A stretch of 64,000 nucleotides of DNA from CAIWHR01 sp963786625 (GCA_963786625.1 CAWAZS010000014.1:806001-870000), one strand, 5' to 3'; counted from the stretch's first letter, positions 17,622-26,710 are shown. Notes: generated from the letters alone by a model not told the origin. Translations and numbers: made by a program.

Positions 17622-18425
17622 ATGGGTGGGCAGGGCGCCGCGCGCACGCTCGCGTTCTACGTCGCGGCGGCCTGCCTGGTGCTGATGACGCCCATCGTGA
17701 TCCTCGTGGTCGTGGCCTTCGGCGACCAGAGCTACATGCGCTTCCCGCCCGAGTCGTTCTCGCTGCGCTGGTTCACCGCATTCTTCGGCGATTCACGCTG
17801 GATGAAGGCGCTGGGGTCGAGCCTCGTGATCGCGACCATTGCCTGCGCGCTCGCAACCGTCACCGGGTTCGGCGCCGCATATGCCTTCGTGCGGAGCAAC
17901 CTCAGGGCGAAGAAGCTGCTTCTCTCCTTCATGCTCCTGCCGGTCATCGTCCCGCAGGTGATCACGGCGATCGCGATGTACTTCGCCTCGGCGCCGTTCA
18001 AGCTCGTCGGCAACGTGCTCTGGATCGGCGTGTGCCACGCGGTGATCGCGCTGCCGATCGTGCTCCTGATCCTGCTCTCGTCGCTGCAGGGCGTCGACCT
18101 GAACTACGAGCGGGCGGCGCTCAGCCTGGGCGCGAGCCGCCTGCGCATGTTCACGCACGTGGTGATCCCGCTGGCGCTGCCCGGGATCCTGTCGGCGGCG
18201 CTGTTCGCCTTCCTCGCCTCCTTCGACGAACTGCTGATTTCGCTGTTTCTGGCAGGGGTGCGAACCGAGACGCTGCCCGTGCGCATCTGGAACAGCCTGC
18301 ACCTTCAGGTGGAGCCGGTGATCGCCGCGGTCAGCGCGTTCCTCATCGGCGTCACGGGCGTCGTGCTCTTGCTCGACGCGACGATCCGGCAGTTGCGTGC
18401 GCGGGCGCAGGCCGATGGCCGCTGA
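17622..18425 (+). CDS. ABC transporter permease (PotC type)
   Basis: A 267-residue second channel subunit. The EAA motif reads YERAALSLGASRLRMFTHVVIPLALPGI and is preceded by helices such as LLLSFMLLPVIVPQVITAIAM. The PotC-like context (FASFDELLISLFL) supports the polyamine/opine/amine importer group. Its last 11 bases overlap the next gene, indicating translational coupling between import and degradation. Confidence 0.9.
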   Translation: MGGQGAARTLAFYVAAACLVLMTPIVILVVVAFGDQSYMRFPPESFSLRWFTAFFGDSRWMKALGSSLVIATIACALATVTGFGAAYAFVRSNLRAKKLLLSFMLLPVIVPQVITAIAMYFASAPFKLVGNVLWIGVCHAVIALPIVLLILLSSLQGVDLNYERAALSLGASRLRMFTHVVIPLALPGILSAALFAFLASFDELLISLFLAGVRTETLPVRIWNSLHLQVEPVIAAVSAFLIGVTGVVLLLDATIRQLRARAQADGR

Positions 18426-19575
18426 GAGCGCGATTCCCGTCAGCCGCCACCCGTACTTCGACGGGGCGGAGTTCGCGGGGCGCATCGCCGGGCTTCGCGC
18501 GGCCATGCGTGGGGCCGGCGTGGACGTCGCGCTCTTCGACGAGATCGAGGCGATGACCTGGCTCTCCGGGTACGGCAACTCGGAGAACCGCTGGCGCTGT
18601 GTCGGAATCCCGCTCGAAGGGGCGCCGTTCTTCCTGATCCGCGACCTCGACGCCGGCCCCTGCCGCCAGCGCACGTGGATCGAGGACGTGCTCGCCTTCC
18701 GCGACTGGGAGGACCCGATGCCGATGCTGGTGCGCGCGCTCGACGCGCGGGGCCTGGCGGGCGGGCGGATCGGACTCGATTTCGGGTCCTATTGCATGCC
18801 CGTTGCGCGCTTCGAGCGGCTGCGAGCCGCGCTGCCGCAGGCGCGTTTCGTCGACCTCGGGCCGGTGGTCTGGGAGCTGCGGCTGATCAAATCCCCGGCG
18901 GAGGTGGCGCTGCTTCGCCGCGCGGCCGCGGTGGCCGACGAGAGCATGCGGCGCGCGGCGGCAGCGTGCGTGCGCGGGGGCTCACAGCGCGACGCGGCAA
19001 AGGCGGCCGCTGTCGCCTCCATCGAGCTCGGCGCGGACCCGGGGCCGCCCGGTCTGATCTCCGCGGGCCGCGGCTGGGATTTCCTGCACGGCCATCTCGA
19101 GGAGGGCGCGCTGGGCGCGGGCGACGTCGTCCACATCGAACTGCTTCCGCGCGTGGCGGGCTACAGCGCGCGTCTGATGCGCTGCGTGGCGGTCGGCACG
19201 CCGCCCACCGCGCTGGTCGAGGCGGCGGAGACGCTGCGCGAGCTCCAGGACCGCCAGATCGCCGCGCTCGTGCCCGGCGCGGTGGCCGCGGACGTGGACG
19301 CCATCCTGCGCGACGGCGTCCTCGCGCGCGGGCTGCGCGGCGCCTTCGGCAACATCTCCGGCTACACGCTCGGCTACTACGCGCACGCGGGGCCGCGCAC
19401 CAGCGACTTCACTCGCACGTTCCATCCCGGCGCGCGGTGGACCGTACAGCCGGGCATGGTCTTCCACATGTACGCGTCCGCGGCGGGCGTCTCGTTCAGC
19501 GAGACCGTGCTCGTGACCGACGTTGGTCCGGAGCGGCTCACGCGACTGGCGCGTACACTGATCGTCAACACCTGA
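18415..19575 (+). CDS. M24/creatinase-fold hydrolase that lacks most metal ligands
   Basis: A 386-residue pita-bread-fold protein starting MAAESAIPVSRHPYFDGAEF. N-terminal creatinase domain (VDVALFDEIEAMTWLSGYG) and C-terminal M24 domain. The five metal ligands of aminopeptidases (Asp, Asp, His, Glu, Glu) are mostly missing: the usual IDxG reads IELL, the DxTRTF segment reads ARLMRCV, and the IEP segment reads MYAS; only the Glu of SETVLVT remains. Creatinase is a known metal-free member with this fold, so a C-N hydrolase of a guanidino, cyclic amine or methylated amino acid is more likely than a peptidase. ATG 18415 overlaps the permease stop; the adjacent oxidase and RidA suggest the product is an amino acid. 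Confidence 0.72.
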   Translation: MAAESAIPVSRHPYFDGAEFAGRIAGLRAAMRGAGVDVALFDEIEAMTWLSGYGNSENRWRCVGIPLEGAPFFLIRDLDAGPCRQRTWIEDVLAFRDWEDPMPMLVRALDARGLAGGRIGLDFGSYCMPVARFERLRAALPQARFVDLGPVVWELRLIKSPAEVALLRRAAAVADESMRRAAAACVRGGSQRDAAKAAAVASIELGADPGPPGLISAGRGWDFLHGHLEEGALGAGDVVHIELLPRVAGYSARLMRCVAVGTPPTALVEAAETLRELQDRQIAALVPGAVAADVDAILRDGVLARGLRGAFGNISGYTLGYYAHAGPRTSDFTRTFHPGARWTVQPGMVFHMYASAAGVSFSETVLVTDVGPERLTRLARTLIVNT

Positions 19576-19587
19576 GGGCACTTCGGC

Positions 19588-20832
19588 ATGGACAGCAAGG
19601 GCGGCATCGTCGTGATCGGGGCCGGCGTGGTCGGAATGGCGACCGCGCTCTATCTGCAACGCGCGGGGCAGCAGGTCACCGTGGTCGATCCGCTGCCGCC
19701 GGCCGGAGGCGCCACGTACGGGAACGCGGGCCTGATCAGCGGCGATACCGCGATCCCCATCGCGATGCCCGGCATGCTGCGCAAGGTGCCGAAGTGGCTC
19801 TCCGACCCGATGGGGCCGCTGACGCTGCGGCCGACCTATTTCCCGCGGGCCTTGCCCTGGCTGCTGCGCTGGATGAAGGCCGGCCGGATGGAGAACGTCA
19901 CCCGCATCTCGGACGCCCTGCGTTCGCTGCACAAGGAGACGCTCTCCTGCTGGCGCGAGCTGCTCGGCGAGGCGCATTACGCGGACCTGATCCGCCCGGT
20001 CGGTCAGGTCCGGGTGTGGGAAGGCGAGTCGAAGGGCGCGCGCCAGTTCGAGCGCGACCTGTGCCAGCGGCACGGCATCCCGGTGCAGGAGCTCGACAAC
20101 AGGGACCTGCGCGAGATCTATCCGGAGATCGCTCCCGACGTCACCGAAGGCCTGCTGCTGCCCGGCAATGCCTACACCCTCAGCCCGCCGAGGCTGGTGC
20201 GCACTCTGGGCAGATTGCTCGTCGAGGCCGGCGGCTCGATCGTCGCGCAACGGGTCGGCAAGATCGTGCCGCAGGGCGGCGCGGGATTCCTGCTCATGAC
20301 CAACGAGGAGAGTCGCGACGCGCAGCGGGTCGTCGTTGCCGCAGGCGCGTGGTCGATGCGGCTGCTCGAGCCGCTCGGCCTGCGCCTGCCGCTGGAGACC
20401 GAGCGGGGGTACCACGCGATGATGCCCTCGCCGAACATCGAGCTGAAAAGGCCGCTCTCCGTGAAGAATCGCGGGTTCGGCCTCACGCCGATGGAGACGG
20501 GCTGGTGCGCGGCGGGCACGGTGGAGATCGCCGGGCTGGATGCGCCGCCGAACGAGCGCCGCGCGATGATCCTCGCGGAGCACGCGAAGCGCCTGTTTCC
20601 CACGCTGCAGACCGGGAAGCCGACCTACTGGATGGGCTTCCGTCCGTCCACGCCCGACAGCCTCCCGATCCTGGGGGAAGCGCCCGGCCTCCCGGGCCTC
20701 TTCCTGGCCTTCGGGCACGGCCACTTCGGCTTGACCGGCGGGCCGCCCAGCGCGCGGCTGGTGTCGCAACTGGTCACGGGCGCGAAGCCCGGTATCGATC
20801 CGGCGCCCTACGCCAGCACCCGTTTCGCCTGA
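19588..20832 (+). CDS. FAD-dependent amino-acid oxidase/dehydrogenase (DadA-like)
   Basis: A 414-residue DAO-superfamily flavoprotein. The dinucleotide fold is IVVIGAGVVGMATALYLQRAG, with the second FAD signature near the C-terminus (GFRPSTPDSLPILGEA; GHGHFGLTGGPPSARLV). Oxidises a D-amino acid or N-alkyl amino acid to an imine. It lies 12 bases after the M24-like gene and 24 bases before a RidA gene, whose job is to hydrolyse reactive imines, so the three enzymes form a plausible sequence: hydrolysis, oxidation, deamination. Confidence 0.86.
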   Translation: MDSKGGIVVIGAGVVGMATALYLQRAGQQVTVVDPLPPAGGATYGNAGLISGDTAIPIAMPGMLRKVPKWLSDPMGPLTLRPTYFPRALPWLLRWMKAGRMENVTRISDALRSLHKETLSCWRELLGEAHYADLIRPVGQVRVWEGESKGARQFERDLCQRHGIPVQELDNRDLREIYPEIAPDVTEGLLLPGNAYTLSPPRLVRTLGRLLVEAGGSIVAQRVGKIVPQGGAGFLLMTNEESRDAQRVVVAAGAWSMRLLEPLGLRLPLETERGYHAMMPSPNIELKRPLSVKNRGFGLTPMETGWCAAGTVEIAGLDAPPNERRAMILAEHAKRLFPTLQTGKPTYWMGFRPSTPDSLPILGEAPGLPGLFLAFGHGHFGLTGGPPSARLVSQLVTGAKPGIDPAPYASTRFA

Positions 20833-20856
20833 ATCCGAGTCGCAAAGGAGCGCACG

Positions 20857-21234
20857 ATGGACATCACCCGCATCGGCCGCAACCCGGCCACCGATCCCCA
20901 GAAGGCGCGCGCGAGCCAGATCTCGGTGCACAACGGCACCGTCTATTTTGCCGCCACGCCCGACCGCCCGTTCGCTGGCGGTGCCTCGGTCGCCCAGCAG
21001 ACGCGAGAGGTCCTCGCGCGCGTCGACGAGCGCCTCGCGCTCGCCGGCAGCGACAAGTCGAGGATCCTGATCGTGCAGGTATGGATCTCCGACATGCGCC
21101 ACTTCGCGGAGATGAACTCCGTATGGGACGAATGGGTGGACCAGGCCAGCCCGCCCGCCCGCGCGTGCGCGGCGTGCGACCTGGGTCACCCCGACCTGAA
21201 GGTCGAGGTGATCGTCACCGCGGCGGTACGGTAG
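20857..21234 (+). CDS. RidA-family imine/enamine deaminase
   Basis: A 125-residue trimeric-type protein. PARACAACDLGHPDLKVEVIV carries the Arg that binds the imine carboxylate in active RidA proteins. Last gene of the import-degradation operon. It probably releases ammonia from the imine made by the FAD oxidase. Confidence 0.9.
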   Translation: MDITRIGRNPATDPQKARASQISVHNGTVYFAATPDRPFAGGASVAQQTREVLARVDERLALAGSDKSRILIVQVWISDMRHFAEMNSVWDEWVDQASPPARACAACDLGHPDLKVEVIVTAAVR

Positions 21235-21283
21235 CCGCGCGCGCCACGGAACAGCCAGGCGTCGCGCGCGCAGCGCGCCGAAG

Positions 21284-22666
21284 CTAGTTCGCCGTCACCT
21301 TGAACGTGCCGTCCTTCTTGACGTCGAGCGCCGCGTAGAGAAAGCCGACGTTGGCGTAGCCCGCCTGCTTCAGCTTGTGGTACGCCATCTCGGCGCGGAT
21401 GCCCGTCGAGCAGTGGGTGATGATCCGCTTGTTCTTCGGCACCTCGGCCATGCGGGCCAGCAGGTCCTCGTCCGGGATCAGCATCGCGCCCTTGATCATG
21501 CCGGCGTTCGCCTCGTCGGCGTTGCGCACGTCGAGGATGAGCACGTCGGCGGGCGTCGCCGTCGCGAGCTTGATGAACTCCTCGTTGGGGATCGAGCCGG
21601 GGCGCGGCTTCGGGACATACGCGACCTGCGTCGGCAGCGTGCCCGTCGTCACCGCGTTCTTCGCATTCTTCCAGGCGTCGATGCCGCCGCCGATCACGGT
21701 GACGTTCGGCTGACCCGATTCCTTGATCACGCGCGCGACGGTAAGCGCCGTGTTGCCGCCGTCGCCGTCGTAGACGATGATCGGCGCCTTCAGCTTCGGA
21801 TTGGGGAAGCCGGCGACCGCTGCGCGCACCTTGGACGGCGGCACCGAGACCGCGCCGGGGATCGCGCCTTCGGCGGCGGTCGAAGCCGGCCGCGCGTCGA
21901 CCAGCACGTGCGGGATCTGCTTGTCGATCCAGGCTTCCTTCAGGTGCGGCGCGGCGATCACGCCGATGTTCTTCTCCAGCCACTCGGGATAGCCTTCACG
22001 GTAGACCTTGACGTTGGTGTAGCCCAGCGCCTCGGCCTTGAGCAGGGAGTTCGGGCTCATCATGCAGGTGACGCCCTGGCAGAAGAAGATCGTGAACTGC
22101 GACTTGTCCTTGGGCAGCCGGTCGACGAACTTGTCCCAGGCCGGGTAGGGCAGGTTGATCGCGGTCGGGATCGTGCCTTCCTGCAACCGCGGCAGCGGCC
22201 GCGAGTCGATCAGCGTGTACTTCCCTTTTTCCGGGCCCAGCGCGACCAGCCGCTCGACCTCGGCGTAGTTCGACAGCTTCTCGGGAGCGATCTTGATCGG
22301 GCCCTTGAACGAGATCTGCGTTGCGAGCTTGGCGCCGTCCTTCTCGACGTAGTCGATGCGCGCCTCGCGATTCTTGGCGATGTCGCGCAGCGCCTCGCCG
22401 GGCTTGACCTGGCCGCCGTCGACGACCTTGATCGTCTTGGGGTCGAAGCGCACGATTTCCGTGTGCGCATCGATCTTGAGCTGGATCGACTGGCTCTTGA
22501 ACGCGACGTTTTCGAAAACGCCCTGCACCGCGTTGGGCTGCGCCTTGTGACAGGTCGTGCAGATCTGGGGAATCGTGGGCTTGGCGGCAGGCGCGGGCGC
22601 CTGCGCGAACGCGGTGCCCACGCCGAGCGCAACGAGCGCCGATACCAGCAATGTAGTGCGTGTCAT
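21284..22666 (-). CDS. Periplasmic triple-rhodanese protein with N-terminal CxxCH heme motif
   Basis: A 460-residue exported protein: signal peptide MTRTTLLVSALVALGVGTAFA, a c-type heme site QICTTCHKAQPN at residues ~36-40, a ~100-residue unassigned region, then three rhodanese domains. Domain 1 has FFCQGVTCMMS, with cysteine in the active-site loop; domain 2 has VYDGDGGN, with Asp in place of Cys and so inactive; domain 3 has THCSTGIRAEMAYHKL, active-type Cys. It is the last gene of the molybdoenzyme operon, 26 bases after the NrfD gene. Probably handles sulfane sulfur (polysulfide or thiosulfate) for the enzyme complex. Confidence 0.82.
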   Translation of the reverse strand: MTRTTLLVSALVALGVGTAFAQAPAPAAKPTIPQICTTCHKAQPNAVQGVFENVAFKSQSIQLKIDAHTEIVRFDPKTIKVVDGGQVKPGEALRDIAKNREARIDYVEKDGAKLATQISFKGPIKIAPEKLSNYAEVERLVALGPEKGKYTLIDSRPLPRLQEGTIPTAINLPYPAWDKFVDRLPKDKSQFTIFFCQGVTCMMSPNSLLKAEALGYTNVKVYREGYPEWLEKNIGVIAAPHLKEAWIDKQIPHVLVDARPASTAAEGAIPGAVSVPPSKVRAAVAGFPNPKLKAPIIVYDGDGGNTALTVARVIKESGQPNVTVIGGGIDAWKNAKNAVTTGTLPTQVAYVPKPRPGSIPNEEFIKLATATPADVLILDVRNADEANAGMIKGAMLIPDEDLLARMAEVPKNKRIITHCSTGIRAEMAYHKLKQAGYANVGFLYAALDVKKDGTFKVTAN

Positions 22667-22691
22667 CGTCTTCTCCTTCGGACGTCAGAAA

Positions 22692-23747
22692 TCAGTTGGC
22701 AGCCGCCTGCACGATGTGCGAGACCTGGCCGGCGCGGACCATCACCCAGCGGAGGGTGAAGCCGCCGACCAGCACCAGCAACGCAGGCAGGACGGTGTGC
22801 GGGATGCGATGCCCGAGCTCGAGGCCCTGGAGCGCGAGCGGGACGAGAATGCCGGCGAGCACGACGATGCCCCAGAAGGCAGTGGCGTACGGTCCGCTGG
22901 TGATGAGCGAGGCCGCCGTGGCGTGCGAGGCTGTCGACGTGTAGAGATTGGCGAGCAGGAGCGCGATCAGCACCAGCTCGATCGCGAGAAACGCGAGATC
23001 GGCGCGCGTGAGCTGTTGCGCGGTGCTCCGGGGCGGCGCCTCGCTCCCGATGGGCTGCCACAGCGCGGCGAGCGCGCCGGCAAGTAGACCCTGGGGCGCC
23101 GGGCGTCCCGGCAGCACGGCGGTGGTGAGGTGGATCAGCGCGGCGCCGGCAGAGAGCCCCGACAGCAGGAAGAGCGGGCCGAGAATCGCGCTGTTCCAGA
23201 GCGGCCGCGCGACCATCGTGTTGAGCAGTATGCCGGTGTAGATGCCCAGCGCGACGCCGAGCAGGATGTTCGCCCAACCGAGAATCCGGATGACGCCGGG
23301 GCGCGCGCAGAGCCAATCCGACGCACTGGCGACAACCGGGATGGTGCGCCCGAGCCACGGCCACGAATCGGGCAGCCGCAGCAGCGCCGACGCGGCGAGG
23401 ATGGGGTAGACGAGGATCAGCACCCAGGAGCCCCACGACATCGGCGAGCTCGGCTCGAAGGCGACGTAGATGCGCCACACGTAGAGCTTGTGCGCGAGAT
23501 CGAGGAACAGCGCGAGCATGCCGAGCGACAGCAGCGCGATCGCGAAGATCGGCGTCTGCACCGAGAAGAAGCGCTTCGGGTCGTCGCCGCGGGCGAGCCG
23601 TACGAGATTGACGCCGGCCAGCACCATCATCCCGGCGACGATGCCGCCGAGGAACAGGTAGACGGGGATCTCCCAGCTCCAGACGGCGAGATGGGGATCC
23701 ACCAGCGGGTTGTGGCGGGTGGTGGTGATCTCGAGCATGGCAGTCAT
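22692..23747 (-). CDS. NrfD/PsrC-type membrane anchor
   Basis: A 351-residue integral membrane quinone-interacting subunit with about nine helices (VYLFLGGIVAGMMVLAGVNL, FAIALLSLGMLALFLDLAHKLYVW, LGVALGIYTGILL, MVARPLWNSAILGPLFLLSGLSAGAAL). The NPLVDPHLAVWSWEIPVYLFLGG start is typical of PsrC/NrfD. Starts three bases after the stop of the Fe-S gene. Exchanges electrons between the quinone pool and the Fe-S subunit. Confidence 0.9.
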   Translation of the reverse strand: MTAMLEITTTRHNPLVDPHLAVWSWEIPVYLFLGGIVAGMMVLAGVNLVRLARGDDPKRFFSVQTPIFAIALLSLGMLALFLDLAHKLYVWRIYVAFEPSSPMSWGSWVLILVYPILAASALLRLPDSWPWLGRTIPVVASASDWLCARPGVIRILGWANILLGVALGIYTGILLNTMVARPLWNSAILGPLFLLSGLSAGAALIHLTTAVLPGRPAPQGLLAGALAALWQPIGSEAPPRSTAQQLTRADLAFLAIELVLIALLLANLYTSTASHATAASLITSGPYATAFWGIVVLAGILVPLALQGLELGHRIPHTVLPALLVLVGGFTLRWVMVRAGQVSHIVQAAAN

Positions 23748-23750
23748 CCG

Positions 23751-24290
23751 TTACGTGAGGTAGAACACGCGCGGCTTGGTGCCGGCTTCGGGCAGCAGCG
23801 TGTGCCATTTGCGCGTGCGCAGCAGCTCGTTGACCTTGCTCTTCGGGTCGTCGAGGTCGCCGAAGTGCATGCAATGCGTCGGGCACACCGACACGCAGGC
23901 CGGATCCTTGCCGTCCTTCGTGCGGTGGTTGCAGAACGTGCACTTGTCGACGTAGCCGTCCGGGTGCACGTAGCGCGCGTCGTAGGGGCACGCGGAGATG
24001 CAGGCCTTGCAGCCGATGCACTTGCCGGCGGTGACGAGCACGACCTTGCCCAGCGGCTCGACGTGGCTCGCCCCGGTCGGGCAGCAGGACACGCACGGCG
24101 GGTTGTCGCAGTGGTTGCAGCGCTCGGAGCGGATCTCCATCGCGAGGTGCGGAAACTCGCCGCGCACCTCGGTCGTGATCCAGTCGCGGCAGTAGCCGTG
24201 CGGGACGTCGTTCTCCGTCTGGCACGCGACCACGCAGTCCATGCACCCGACGCACTTGCGGGTGTCGATGACCATTCCGTAGCGGGGCAT
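23751..24290 (-). CDS. 4Fe-4S dicluster subunit (PsrB-like)
   Basis: A 179-residue four-cluster electron-transfer protein: CVGCMDCVVAC, CNHCDNPPCVSCC, CIGCKACISAC and CTFC...CVSVC. No signal peptide, consistent with co-export with the Tat-signal catalytic subunit. Links the molybdoprotein to the NrfD anchor. Confidence 0.93.
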   Translation of the reverse strand: MPRYGMVIDTRKCVGCMDCVVACQTENDVPHGYCRDWITTEVRGEFPHLAMEIRSERCNHCDNPPCVSCCPTGASHVEPLGKVVLVTAGKCIGCKACISACPYDARYVHPDGYVDKCTFCNHRTKDGKDPACVSVCPTHCMHFGDLDDPKSKVNELLRTRKWHTLLPEAGTKPRVFYLT

Positions 24291-24305
24291 GTCAGCGCTC
24301 CCCTT

Positions 24306-24356
24306 GTGGGGCCGCCTTCAGGCGGTCCGCGCCCGTCCGGCTGAAGCCGGACCCAC
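24306..24356. repeat. Inverted REP pair (REPIN-like)
   Basis: Two palindromes in head-to-head orientation in the 90-base gap between the molybdoprotein and the Fe-S gene: 24306-24325 (GTGGGGCCGCCTTCAGGCGG) and 24335-24356, whose complement is GTGGGTCCGGCTTCAGCCGG plus AC. The second is identical over 22 bases to copies at 49305 and 49370. Confidence 0.8.
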
Positions 24357-24380
24357 GATGCGAGCAGGGGCTTGTTCATC

Positions 24381-26579
24381 TCACGCCTCCTTCACGAAGG
24401 AAACGAAGTTGCTGTGGATGCTGGTGCCGCCCATCAGCGGATCCGTGACGTACTTCGTCGTGAGTTGCGCGGCGTTGGCTCCCTTCAGGTACGCGCTCTT
24501 CAGCATCCTGCTGGTGTGGCCGAAGCCGTAGACCAGGTAGACGCAATCGGGACGGATCCGCTGCGTCGCCTTGACCCGGACGCGATTGCTGAGCGCGCCG
24601 TCCTGGTTCCTCAGCTTCACGTAATCGCCGGACTTCAATCCCGCCTTCGCGGCGGTCGCGCCGTTCACCCACACCTCGTTCTCCGGCATGAGGTCGTTCA
24701 GATAGGGATTGGTCTGCGTGCGGCTGAACGTGTGCACCGGCGCACGCCCGGTGACGAGCCGGAAATGCCCCTCCGGCGCGGCCTCGGGCGCCTTGTACTT
24801 CGGCACCGGGTCGAAGCCGGCCTTGGCGAGCTGGTCCGACCAGAACTCGACCTTCTTCGACGGCGTGTCGAACTCGAGCTCGAGGCCGTCCTCGACGGTG
24901 GTCGGTTGCGCGGCGCCCATGATCACGCCCTCGCGCTTGAAGTCGGCCCAGCTGTAACCGGACTTCTCGATGCGCAGCGCGAGGTACTCCTCGATGTCCT
25001 TGAAGGGCATGCAGTCGCCGACGCCGAGCTTGTTCGCCAGCTCTTTCGCGATCCACCAGCCGGGCTTCTGCTCGTGCGGGGCGGCGACGACCGGCTGGCG
25101 CAGCGACGTCCACCCCTTGCGGCCGAACCCCACGACGAGCTCGTCGTGGCGCTCGAGAAACGCGGACTCCGGCAGCACGACGTCGGCGTAGCCGGTGATC
25201 TCGCTCGGCAGCGTGTCCACGACGACCAGAAGGTCGAGGTTGTCGATCGCCTTCAGGGTCTCGGCCGTGTTCGGCAGCGCGTAGAGGATGTTCGACGAGT
25301 AGACGAACCAGCCTTTGATCGGGTACGGCTTCCCGGTCAGCGTCGCATCGCGGATGCTGGTCGTGATGCCCTCGTCGGCGAACGGGTAGCGCGCGCCGTC
25401 GGAGCCATCGGCCTTCGGCTTGTCCGACTTCGGGTACGGTGGCAGCGGATAGGGCGCGATCTTCATGCCGGCCGACAGGTAGAGCCCGCCCTTGCGACCC
25501 CAGTTGCCGAGCAGCGCGGACAGGAGCGCGATGGCGCGGCTGCGCTGCGTGTCGTCGCCGTTCCAGACGACGCGCCGGCCCGGGTGGACGAGAGTCGCCG
25601 GCCGGTGACTCGCGAGCTCGCGCGCGGTGGCGCGGATCAGGCCCGCATCGAGGCCGGTCTCCCCGGCGGCCCATTCGGGCGTGTAGGCCTTGACCTCGGC
25701 GGCGAACTTGTCGAAGCCGTGACCGTATTTCTCGACGAACGCCTTGTCGTAGCGGCCCTCGGTCACGAGCACGCTCATCCACGCGAGCAGCAGCGCGAGA
25801 TCGGTGCCGGGCTTGATCGGCAGCCAGTACTTGGCCTTGCTCGCGGCGACCGAGAAGCGCGGATCGACGACGATGATCGGGATGCGCCGCTCGACCGCGC
25901 GGGCGAATTCCTGCACCTGCGAGTTGTGCATGTTCTCGCCCAGATGCGATCCGATCAGCACCAGGCAATCGGTGTTCTCGATGTCGGTCGGCTCGGGCGA
26001 GCCCAGGCCCGCGCCGAAGGTCAGGATGAATCCGATGTCGCGCGGGCCGCGGCATTGCGCGTACGACGGGCCGGCGAAATTGATCGCACCCCAGCTCTTC
26101 AGCACGTGCTGGAAGAAGCGCTGGCCGATCCCGTGCGTGATGGCGGCGACCGATTCCGGGCCGTGCTGCGCCTTGATCTTCTGCATCCGGTCGGCGATGT
26201 AGACGAAGGCCTCGTCCCACGTTACTGCCGTCCATTCCTCCTTGCCGCGCTCGCCGCGGCGGATCAGGGGCTTCTGCAGGCGATCCGGATCGTAATGCGC
26301 GCCGATGGCGCCGGTGCCGCGCGGGCACAGCCGGCCGCGGCTCTGCGGATCCTTCGGGTTGCCCTCGAACTTCCACAGCTTGCCGTCGCGAACGTAGGCG
26401 ATCCCGCCGCAGCGCCAGAAGCACATGTCGCAGTACGTGGGGATTGTCGCGACGCCCTTGGCCGGCGCGTCGGCGGCGTTCGCGATGCGGGACAACGGCG
26501 CCCATTGCGTCGCCGTCGCGGCGGCGCCGAAGGTCGCGGTGGAAATCTTGAGAAAGCGTCTGCGGGAAAGGTATTCCAT
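24381..26579 (-). CDS. Periplasmic molybdopterin oxidoreductase, Psr/Phs-like catalytic subunit
   Basis: A 732-residue Tat-exported molybdoenzyme. Signal MEYLSRRRFLKISTATFG; proximal 4Fe-4S site CDMCFWRC...LCPRG; cysteine in GPSYAQCRGPRDIGF is the probable Mo ligand, as in polysulfide and thiosulfate reductases; bis-MGD-binding text (VLIGSHLGENMHNSQVQEFARAVE, DYVKLRNQDGAL). The ATG at 26579 directly precedes the RR motif; the ~30-codon upstream extension lacks support. Operon order catalytic, Fe-S, NrfD, rhodanese is that of quinone-linked sulfur-compound reductases or dehydrogenases. Polysulfide, thiosulfate, tetrathionate or arsenic substrates cannot be separated by sequence reading alone. 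Confidence 0.88.
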   Translation of the reverse strand: MEYLSRRRFLKISTATFGAAATATQWAPLSRIANAADAPAKGVATIPTYCDMCFWRCGGIAYVRDGKLWKFEGNPKDPQSRGRLCPRGTGAIGAHYDPDRLQKPLIRRGERGKEEWTAVTWDEAFVYIADRMQKIKAQHGPESVAAITHGIGQRFFQHVLKSWGAINFAGPSYAQCRGPRDIGFILTFGAGLGSPEPTDIENTDCLVLIGSHLGENMHNSQVQEFARAVERRIPIIVVDPRFSVAASKAKYWLPIKPGTDLALLLAWMSVLVTEGRYDKAFVEKYGHGFDKFAAEVKAYTPEWAAGETGLDAGLIRATARELASHRPATLVHPGRRVVWNGDDTQRSRAIALLSALLGNWGRKGGLYLSAGMKIAPYPLPPYPKSDKPKADGSDGARYPFADEGITTSIRDATLTGKPYPIKGWFVYSSNILYALPNTAETLKAIDNLDLLVVVDTLPSEITGYADVVLPESAFLERHDELVVGFGRKGWTSLRQPVVAAPHEQKPGWWIAKELANKLGVGDCMPFKDIEEYLALRIEKSGYSWADFKREGVIMGAAQPTTVEDGLELEFDTPSKKVEFWSDQLAKAGFDPVPKYKAPEAAPEGHFRLVTGRAPVHTFSRTQTNPYLNDLMPENEVWVNGATAAKAGLKSGDYVKLRNQDGALSNRVRVKATQRIRPDCVYLVYGFGHTSRMLKSAYLKGANAAQLTTKYVTDPLMGGTSIHSNFVSFVKEA

Positions 26580-26694
26580 GGTTTCGTCGCCGTTGTCCGG
26601 GCTCGTCTGCTCGCGGAAGATCGGTCGCGGTCCCGGGCGCCGTGGCGTGTGCGATGTGTACGGCGTCATTGGACTGTGCTGCGCTGCAACACAA

Positions 26695-26710
26695 TGTGAC
26701 CCAAGTCACA
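26695..26710. promoter_or_regulatory. Crp-type site TGTGAC-N4-GTCACA
   Basis: Perfect dyad TGTGA-N6-TCACA, 116 bases upstream of the molybdoprotein start. Matches the Crp consensus core exactly. Two similar sites precede other sulfur-related genes at 33287 and 34711. Confidence 0.6.

Noticed and set aside
24372..26699. Long plus-strand frame opposite the Psr-like molybdoprotein
   Set aside because: Shadow of a gene with Tat signal, Fe-S and cofactor motifs; no ribosome site or domain of its own.
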